A stretch of DNA of 64,000 nucleotides from Streptomyces sp. R44. Lineage in GTDB: Bacteria > Actinomycetota > Actinomycetes > Streptomycetales > Streptomycetaceae. The stretch lies in assembly GCF_041053105.1 (NCBI RefSeq), contig NZ_CP163444.1, positions 6,604,501 through 6,668,500 of the forward strand. Reading direction: 5' to 3'. The notes under the pieces were generated by a model. The model saw only the letters and a program-made list of their open reading frames with translations. It ran no database searches and was not told where the DNA came from. Of the stretch, positions 62,860 to 64,000 are shown piece by piece; the stretch's first letter is position 1, and each line of letters opens with the position of its first letter. The translations under genes were made by a program, and so were the position numbers.

Positions 62860-63978
62860 TTACTTCGCGCCGAGACCGGCGTCGGAGACCTCGGGCTGAC
62901 CCGCGGCCTTCAGGACCTTGTTGAGCGGCTTCAGGTCGTAGATGCCGGACAGCTCGGGCTGCTTCAGGAGACCGGCCTTCACCGCGTGGTCGGCCTGGGC
63001 CTGGAGGGTGGCCGCCAGCGGGTCGTTGGTGAAGGCGATGGACGGCCACGCGGCGTCGATGACCTTGGCACCGAGCGCCTTGCCCGAGAGGGCCTTCAGC
63101 TTGGCGTTGGCCGAGGCCTTCGCCTTGTCCTGGTTGGCGTTGATCCACTCGTTGGTCTTCACCGAACCGCGCAGGAACGCCTCGACGACGTCCGGGTGCT
63201 CCTTCAGGAACTTCTGCGACACGATGATGTTCGTGATGACGAACTTCTTGTCCGGCCACAGGTCGGACTCGTCGAGCAGCACCTTCGCGCCGTCGCTGAC
63301 CAGCTTCGACGCGGTCGGCTCGGGCACCCAGGCGCCGTCGATGGCGCCGGAGGCGTAGGCGTTCGGGGTGACCTTGTTGTCCGTGCGGACCACGGAGACG
63401 TCGCCCTTGCCGCTCTGGGCGTCGACCTTCCAGCCCTTCTCGGAGATCCAGTTGAGGAAGGCCACGTCCTGCGTGTTGCCGAGCTGCGGGGTGGCGATCT
63501 TCTTGCCCTTGAGGTCGTCCAGGGTCTTGATCTTCGCCGGGTTCACCACGAGCTTCACGCCACCGGAGGCGGCGCCGCCGACGATGCGGAGGTTGGTGCC
63601 CTTGGTCTTGACGTAGCCGTTGATGGACGGCGAGGGGCCGATGAAGCCGATGTCGATGGAGCCGGCGTTCAGCGCCTCGATCTCGGACGGGCCCGCGTTG
63701 AAGGTGGTGGGAACCAGCTTGGTGCCGCCCAGCTCCTTCTGGAGGATGCCCTCCTGGTCACCGACGAGGGCGGTGGCGTGCGTGAGGTTGGGGAAGTACC
63801 CGAGCCGTACGGTGTCGGCGGAGAGCTTCTCGCCCTCGGCGGCCACCTTCTTCGTGGAGTCGTCGTCGTTCTTGGACTCGGAGCCGTAGCCGCAGGAGGC
63901 GAGAGCGCCGATCAGCAGCGGCAGGGCGGCGGCGGCGGCCAGGCCGCGGCGCAGGGTGGTACGGGTGGTGGCAGGCAC
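62860..63978 (-). CDS. ssuA: Aliphatic-sulfonate-type ABC substrate-binding lipoprotein
   Basis: A 372-residue lipoprotein. The signal peptide RTTLRRGLAAAAALPLLIGALASCG has a lipobox at Cys29. The mature part is SsuA/NrtA-like: TVRLGYFPNLTHATALVGD, GSIDIGFIGPSPSINGYV, and GAIDGAWVPEPTASKLV. It captures a sulfonate, nitrate or taurine anion. It is first in the ssuA-B-C-chelatase order seen here; the genes upstream lie beyond the window's edge. GTG 63978. Confidence 0.9.
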   Translation of the reverse strand: MPATTRTTLRRGLAAAAALPLLIGALASCGYGSESKNDDDSTKKVAAEGEKLSADTVRLGYFPNLTHATALVGDQEGILQKELGGTKLVPTTFNAGPSEIEALNAGSIDIGFIGPSPSINGYVKTKGTNLRIVGGAASGGVKLVVNPAKIKTLDDLKGKKIATPQLGNTQDVAFLNWISEKGWKVDAQSGKGDVSVVRTDNKVTPNAYASGAIDGAWVPEPTASKLVSDGAKVLLDESDLWPDKKFVITNIIVSQKFLKEHPDVVEAFLRGSVKTNEWINANQDKAKASANAKLKALSGKALGAKVIDAAWPSIAFTNDPLAATLQAQADHAVKAGLLKQPELSGIYDLKPLNKVLKAAGQPEVSDAGLGAK

Positions 63979-64000
63979 GGGTGGTGTTCCCCTCGGTTCA

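Overview
The window is a very G+C-rich stretch of actinomycete chromosome, almost certainly from a Streptomyces or a close relative. Codon third positions are nearly all G or C, GTG starts are common, and several family combinations are typical of the genus: a Scr1-type HTH regulator with a DUF397 protein and a HATPase, DUF4232 lipoproteins, SAV2148-type HEPN proteins and the GlgX/TreY/TreZ group. Most genes are intact, and long antisense open frames are a by-product of base composition. No rRNA, tRNA or CRISPR array was seen.

Layout. 1-5123: start of a Tat-exported protein, an OsmC/Ohr peroxidase, ZapE, a RibD-type reductase, a small stress-type protein, MurC and MsrB. 5150-14233: an eight-gene minus-strand operon of tightly packed or overlapping genes. 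In transcription order it encodes a small helical protein, a degenerate P-loop/HEAT-like protein, an SPFH-like protein, a PP2C phosphatase, a Ser/Thr kinase, a vWA protein, an acidic protein and a membrane zinc-finger protein, with a divergent SUKH-3 gene beside it. The small protein and the P-loop protein carry a matching short FN-x2-V motif, as expected of amyloid-type signalling partners. This is the best candidate for an undescribed system. 14945-20499: SDR, DUF4232 lipoprotein, the Scr1/DUF397/HATPase trio, an HEXXH metallopeptidase and two accompanying small genes. 20642-24135: an EF-G paralogue with a likely leader peptide and hairpins upstream, a VOC protein and a MerR regulator. 24295-26293: an ABC-2/YhgE-like exporter divergent from the MerR gene, and a P-loop kinase.

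26294-29601 looks like a 3.3-kb transposon: perfect 17-bp terminal inverted repeats, CTAG on each side, one large beta-propeller passenger gene, and an IS5-family transposase that needs a -1 shift and carries a second disabling frameshift. 29628-41447: small regulators and enzymes, TreZ, a DUF1707-FHA protein and a degenerate P450. 41492-47219: TreY, an MFS transporter and GlgX; together with TreZ they convert glycogen to trehalose. 47359-51852: a secreted protein paired with a copper-amine-oxidase-domain protein, a HEPN protein and a DnaQ-like exonuclease. 51869-55743: three minus-strand enzymes (CocE/NonD hydrolase, epoxide-hydrolase-like protein, APH-fold protein). 55930-59002: a sugar-type ABC importer (two permeases and a lipoprotein, no ATPase). 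59142-60400: two plus-strand genes with apparently leaderless promoters. 60403-63978: a sulfonate/nitrate-type ABC importer (SsuABC-like) with a CbiX-like chelatase, probably the downstream end of a sulfur-assimilation operon.
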